From assembly GCA_023014485.1 (NCBI GenBank), contig JAJOZX010000923.1, forward strand, positions 1-64,000: a stretch of 64,000 nt of DNA, given 5' to 3'. The notes beneath the pieces are model-generated. The model ran no database searches and was not told where the DNA came from. It saw nothing but the letters and a program-made list of their open reading frames with translations. Positions 62,950-64,000 of this stretch are shown here, piece after piece (the stretch's first letter is position 1; each line of letters begins with the position of its first letter). The stretch comes from Bathynomus jamesi (taxonomy: Eukaryota; Arthropoda; Malacostraca; Isopoda; Cirolanidae). Made by a program: the position numbers and the translations under genes.

Positions 62950-63165
62950 CTACGTTGGAGACAGCGACGTTACGATCAATTTCCATCGATCAACGAAATT
63001 AAGCGACATTCGGTCTGGAAAGTAATTGGATGGGAAGTCTGTTGTCCTCTGCGTTTTAGATTATGTAGCGACTCTTAGTTCGGATTTCACGTAAAACTAT
63101 AGGTCCCTTCCTTTACATGACCTTACATGTTGCGCGGGAAGTTAACCCTCAGCCCCCATCATCAT
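62950..63165 (+). mobile_element. 5S-rRNA-derived SINE, diverged copy
   Basis: AACGAAATTAAGCGACATTC and GTAATTGGATGGGAAGTC mark the 5S-like part. TTCACGTAAAACTATAGGTC and ACATGACCTTACATGTTGCG mark the tail. Confidence 0.87.
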
Positions 63166-63169
63166 TACA

Positions 63170-63775
63170 TTACATTCATTATTTGCGGTAAGATTCCAGC
63201 GTTTCCGAGAAGCTGATGCGAAATTTGTAATATTAAAAAATAAAGTAATTTTACAATGTTCAGCTCCGCATAAAATTTCTCTTCATTCAGGGTTCGAACT
63301 TGACTATAAATGAAGATAGATTGTTATACGCGGATTTTGGTATTATTTTGGTTGGTTGTTGCAAGATATTTAAAGTCGTTGTAATTGAATGGGTGGTCGT
63401 GGCTATACCTCTGCTGGCTGACAACAGATTTGGATGTTTTTGTTTATGGTGGGGAGGGGATTATTATTTATTTATTTATTTTTTAAGAAAGTGTATGCTT
63501 TATTTTAAAGGCGCGATCTTCGTGTTCGCATAAATGGTTAACCTTCGATAGCGCCAATGTAACACCCTGAGCAGCGTACACAATTATACTCTAAAATAAT
63601 TCTTTACTGAATAACTATTGGTGATAATTAATTGTGGAAATAGGAAGTAGAAGAGGGTCCGTGAAGAGCCACTGCTGGGTTTTTTTTTTATTTAGTTATT
63701 CGCTCTCCTCCCGTAGTTTGAAAAATTTACGTCAACGACGGTTTTTGGTGCATTAAGTGTTTTCACGGATGGTTA
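63170..63775. other. stretch without a recognised feature
   Basis: No gene, TIR pair or cross-match noticed. Confidence 0.5.
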
Positions 63776-63778
63776 GTA

Positions 63779-63922
63779 CAGTTTCGGAAAATAGTTCGCC
63801 TGGAAACATAACATTTTTAAAAAGCATAAAAAATTACTTATTAGTAAGATTATATTTTTCTTTGGCTATTTTATTCTCTTTAATGACAGTATAAAAATTT
63901 CAAAAACAAAATACAATCATTA
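63779..63922 (+). mobile_element. MITE family gamma, copy 3, truncated by a SINE
   Basis: CAGTTTCGGAAAATAGTTCG, AAAAAGCATAAAAAATTACT. The right TIR is absent where the 5S-derived SINE begins. Confidence 0.72.
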
Positions 63923-64000
63923 CAGCAACACCTAAGGTCATATGACCGAGGGGACCTACAGCTTTACGCAGGATCCAAACCACTGGTCGATATATCATCC
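63923..64000 (-). mobile_element. 5S-rRNA-derived SINE, cut by the window end
   Basis: The tail of the family on the minus strand (CAGTGGTTTGGATCC, TGCGTAAAGCTGTAGGTC, CATATGACCTTAGGTGTTGC). The 5S-like part lies beyond the window. Confidence 0.85.

Overview
This is eukaryotic, very probably arthropod, repeat DNA with no recognisable host gene. Everything I can identify is a transposable element, a piece of one, or a simple repeat. Evidence for an arthropod: many TTAGG/CCTAA runs (the ancestral arthropod telomere unit), mariner, Merlin, hAT and Jockey relatives, and extreme (TA)n, (AC)n and (GA)n content. The Jockey-type LINE at 57.3-59.6 kb is of a kind I remember as very abundant in decapod crustaceans such as swimming crabs, so a decapod is my best guess. 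That is inference from memory, not a search result.

Layout. 0-15 kb: a Tc1/mariner relative with long inverted repeats, deleted copies of the Jockey LINE, tRNA-derived and 5S-derived SINEs, and several hairpin-forming MITEs. 15.4-21.1 kb: two neighbouring elements on the minus strand, each with its own terminal inverted repeats and each carrying a decayed gene of the same multicopy protein family. Both have a TATA-initiator promoter next to heat-shock-element-like sequence. 21.7-30.2 kb: long-TIR Tc1-like, pogo/Tigger-like and hAT elements, plus a second decayed transposase-like gene (26.1-28.3 kb). 30.2-32.2 kb: a LINE. 33.5-34.5 kb: an inverted dimer of two mariner 3' halves. 35-49 kb: SINEs, MITEs, a minus-strand LINE (41.2-43.6 kb) and fragments of another. 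49.9-51.8 kb: a Merlin (ISXO2-like) transposase relic split by a hAT element with an exact 8-bp duplication. 53-64 kb: piggyBac-like, fold-back and Jockey elements, then more SINEs.

Interactions. The SINEs and LINEs fit a shared target-primed mechanism: two 5S-derived SINEs have exact 13- and 14-bp target duplications. The dimeric tRNA SINE tends to end in (TA)n and probably seeds some of the microsatellites. Nested insertions (hAT in Merlin, a hAT-like palindrome in a Tc1-like element, a core palindrome inside several hairpins) give a relative order of events. All coding regions seen are truncated, frameshifted or otherwise defective.
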